Origin: Sulfuritalea sp.
GTDB lineage: Bacteria > Pseudomonadota > Gammaproteobacteria > Burkholderiales > Rhodocyclaceae
Reading direction: 5' to 3'
Assembly (NCBI GenBank): GCA_023229545.1
Contig: JALNZB010000011.1
Coordinates: 1-64,000 of the forward strand
Length of the DNA stretch: 64,000 nucleotides
Position 1 is the first letter of the stretch, and each line of letters begins with the position of its first letter. Positions 62,236-64,000 of the stretch are shown here, piece after piece. A program made the position numbers and the translations under genes. The notes below the pieces were generated by a model, which saw nothing but the letters and a program-made list of their open reading frames with translations, did not search any database and was not told the DNA's origin.

Positions 62236-62329
62236 ATCGCTATTTCGGCACTAATTGTAGTAGTTGATTTTTTTGGCCGCAAGAGTTTTTGCCGATGCCG
62301 CCAAAACAGGCGTTGCGACTTTGCGACAG

Positions 62330-62869
62330 TCATCTGCCTGCGTCACGCACCCGATGCCAGTCAAAGCATGGGCCCGGATCGGTCTTGCGCCCCGCTGCAA
62401 TATCGCTGTGACCGACCACCGCTTCGATCGCGTAGCGCTGTCGCAGTTCGGCGAGCAGGCGATCGAGGATCATGTACTGGGCATCCTCGAACGGAAGCTG
62501 ATCGCAGCCCTCGAGTTCAATGCCGATGGAAAAGTTGTTGCAGTTCTCCTGCCCCCGCCAATTCGAAACACCGGCATGCCAGGCACGCCGGGAGCAGGCA
62601 ACGAACTGGATCAATTCGCCGTCACGGCGGATGAGAAAGTGGGACGAAACCCGCAAGTCCCGTACCTCGCGAAAATAGGGATGCGCCTCGGGATCGAGGC
62701 AATTGGTGAACATCTGGATGATTCCCGGCCCGCCGAACTCGTTGGGCGGCAGGCTGATGGCATGGATGACGACCAGCCGGATCGTTTCACCCGCAGGCCG
62801 CTCATCGCAATTTGGCGAGGGCACCCGATGCGCACTGGAGAGCCAGCCGACGTCCGGCATCGGCATCAC
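62330..62869 (-). CDS. ampD: 1,6-anhydro-N-acetylmuramyl-L-alanine amidase
   Basis: This 179-residue zinc amidase cleaves the peptide from anhydroMurNAc during cell-wall recycling in the cytoplasm. The zinc ligands are His36 (VVIHAISLPP), His in the central region and Asp in the TDPGPCFDW motif; GHSDIAAGRKTDPG is diagnostic. It overlaps the sigma-54 activator gene's stop by four bases. AmpG, its importer, is at 8852. Confidence 0.95.
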   Translation of the reverse strand: MMPMPDVGWLSSAHRVPSPNCDERPAGETIRLVVIHAISLPPNEFGGPGIIQMFTNCLDPEAHPYFREVRDLRVSSHFLIRRDGELIQFVACSRRAWHAGVSNWRGQENCNNFSIGIELEGCDQLPFEDAQYMILDRLLAELRQRYAIEAVVGHSDIAAGRKTDPGPCFDWHRVRDAGR

Positions 62870-64000
62870 TCGTTCATTCCAAGGCGCGCCATGCGATAAC
62901 GCAGCGACCGGAAAGTGACGCCGAGCAGCCTCGCGGCGGCGGTGCGATTGTTGTTCGATTGCTTGAGAGCGTCAAGAATCGCCTGGCGCTCGACATGATC
63001 GAGGTGGTCCTGCAGGCAGCTCGCTGCCGACCCGGCGCCAGTCCCAAGCAGTTGGACTGGCGCCAGATTCAGATCAACTGCGTCGATGCAGTCATCGGCC
63101 ATCAACGCCAGCGCCCGTTCCAGAATGTTTTCAAGTTCGCGCACATTGCCGGGAAAGGGATAGCCCTGCAATGCGCCAAGAGCAGGGGCAGTCAGCAACG
63201 GCGGCGGCAAATCGGCCGCCCGCGCCAGCCTATCGAGGATGTGCCGCGCCAACATCGGAATATCTTCGCGACATTCCCGCAGAGCCGGCATCCGCAACTC
63301 AATGACATTGAGTCGATAGAACAGATCCTGGCGGAACCGTCCCTGTTCGACCAGCAACTTGAGGTCCTGATGGGTTGCGCAGATGACACGCACATCGACA
63401 ACTTCCTCACTGGTGGCGCCCACCTTGCGCACCCGCTTTTCCTGGATCACGCGCAGCAGCTTGACCTGCATCGTCAGGGGCAATTCCGCCACCTCGTCGA
63501 GAAACAGGGTGCCGCCATCGGCCACGTGAAAGAAGCCTTCACGATCATCGCTGGCTCCGGTAAATGCGCCCTTGCGGTAACCGAAGAACTCGCTTTCCAT
63601 CAGGTTTTCCGGAATGGCGCCGCAGTTGACCGGGACAAAAGCGCGGTCGCGGCGAGCACCCAGGGAGTGGATCAAACGCGCCGCCAGTTCCTTGCCACTC
63701 CCCGACTCGCCGGTGACATGCACTGGAGCCTGACTTCGCGCCACGCGGTCGATCAGATTGCGCACCTGTTCGATAGCCGGCGACTCGCCGAGCAGCCGGG
63801 ACTGCCCGCCCGTGTCGCCTGTCGGATCGGGGTGGGGCAACTCCAGCGCCAACTTGACCATGCCACGCAACTGATCGAGCGACACCGGTTTGGCGATGTA
63901 GTCAAACGCCCCGGCCTTGAGCGCGGACACGGCATTCTCGGCACTGCCATGCGCGGTAATCACCGCCACCGGCAAGTCAGCTACGGTATCGGCGATGTGG
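62866..64000 (-). CDS. pilR: Sigma-54-dependent response regulator (PilR-like), partial
   Basis: The 3' ~378 codons are present; the 5' end lies beyond the window. The end of a receiver domain (VAVITAHGSAENAVSALKAG, FDYIAKP with the conserved Lys) is followed by a full AAA+ domain: Walker A GESGSGKE, GAFTGA sigma-54 contact loop, Walker B GGTLFLDEVAELP, and a C-terminal Fis-type helix-turn-helix (NNNRTAAARLLGVTFRSLRY). The sequence and the adjacent ampD match PilR of the type IV pilus regulon in betaproteobacteria. PilR assignment is likely but not proved without pilS. Confidence 0.85.
   Translation of the reverse strand, partial: HIADTVADLPVAVITAHGSAENAVSALKAGAFDYIAKPVSLDQLRGMVKLALELPHPDPTGDTGGQSRLLGESPAIEQVRNLIDRVARSQAPVHVTGESGSGKELAARLIHSLGARRDRAFVPVNCGAIPENLMESEFFGYRKGAFTGASDDREGFFHVADGGTLFLDEVAELPLTMQVKLLRVIQEKRVRKVGATSEEVVDVRVICATHQDLKLLVEQGRFRQDLFYRLNVIELRMPALRECREDIPMLARHILDRLARAADLPPPLLTAPALGALQGYPFPGNVRELENILERALALMADDCIDAVDLNLAPVQLLGTGAGSAASCLQDHLDHVERQAILDALKQSNNNRTAAARLLGVTFRSLRYRMARLGMNE

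Overview
The window looks like a chromosome segment of a GC-rich betaproteobacterium. Rhodocyclales or a near relative is my best guess, based on gene content: a GroESL operon with CIRCE, lipA-lipB-DUF493-dat-dacC, hemC-hemD-hemX-hemY, ampD beside a PilR-type regulator, a PPK2, and a sodium:solute symporter with a DUF4212 partner. The taxon is inferred. No rRNA and only one tRNA (Arg, anticodon CCG) are present.

Layout. Positions 1-8.8 kb hold a chromosomal integron: a complete integron integrase on the plus strand (6935-7909), an attI region to its left, and a leftward array of ten attC sites (21-6357) bounding ten cassettes plus the edge of an eleventh. Most cassette genes read away from attI on the minus strand. 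Two small cassettes carry related genes in the opposite direction whose last codons lie in the neighbour's attC. An eleventh complete cassette, carrying a HigBA-like toxin-antitoxin pair, appears to sit on the wrong side of intI (8135-8816). From 8.85 to 36.4 kb is mostly core genome: ampG, an MliC-like lipoprotein, a MidA-type methyltransferase, ppk2, a haem-binding chemoreceptor, acetate-type symporter with DUF4212, a QseBC/TctDE-like two-component pair, groESL with CIRCE, dacB, relBE-type toxin-antitoxin, tRNA-Arg, cytochrome c5, rep helicase, fadD-like ligase, lipoate genes, D-amino-acid transaminase and PBP5/6.

At 36.5-41.5 kb lies a five-gene Mla/MCE-type operon in which both the ABC ATPase and the CHASE2-cyclase have lost catalytic motifs. 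It is followed by a peroxiredoxin, acylphosphatase and metG.

At 44.75-49.17 kb, two inverted copies of a ~125 bp repeat flank an AT-richer island. It carries a second HigBA-like pair and a large single-gene STAND/NACHT NTPase with a restriction-endonuclease-like N-terminus. This is the best candidate for an undescribed defence system. A VapBC-like pair lies just outside. The rest (49.9-64 kb) is housekeeping: a thioredoxin-fold protein, haem biosynthesis (hemYXDC), pbpG, a patatin, malic enzyme and PEP carboxykinase facing each other, a histone H1-like Lys/Ala protein, ampD and a partial sigma-54 activator.

How it fits together. Accessory functions (integron cassettes, four intact toxin-antitoxin pairs and one remnant, an AlbA_2 cassette protein, the NACHT NTPase) sit between conserved operons for cell-wall turnover and recycling (ampG, ampD, dacB, dacC, pbpG), haem and lipoate cofactors, and acetate/gluconeogenic metabolism (symporter, maeB, pckG). 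A short dispersed repeat with core GTCGGCGCTGGCG recurs about a dozen times, both between and inside genes.
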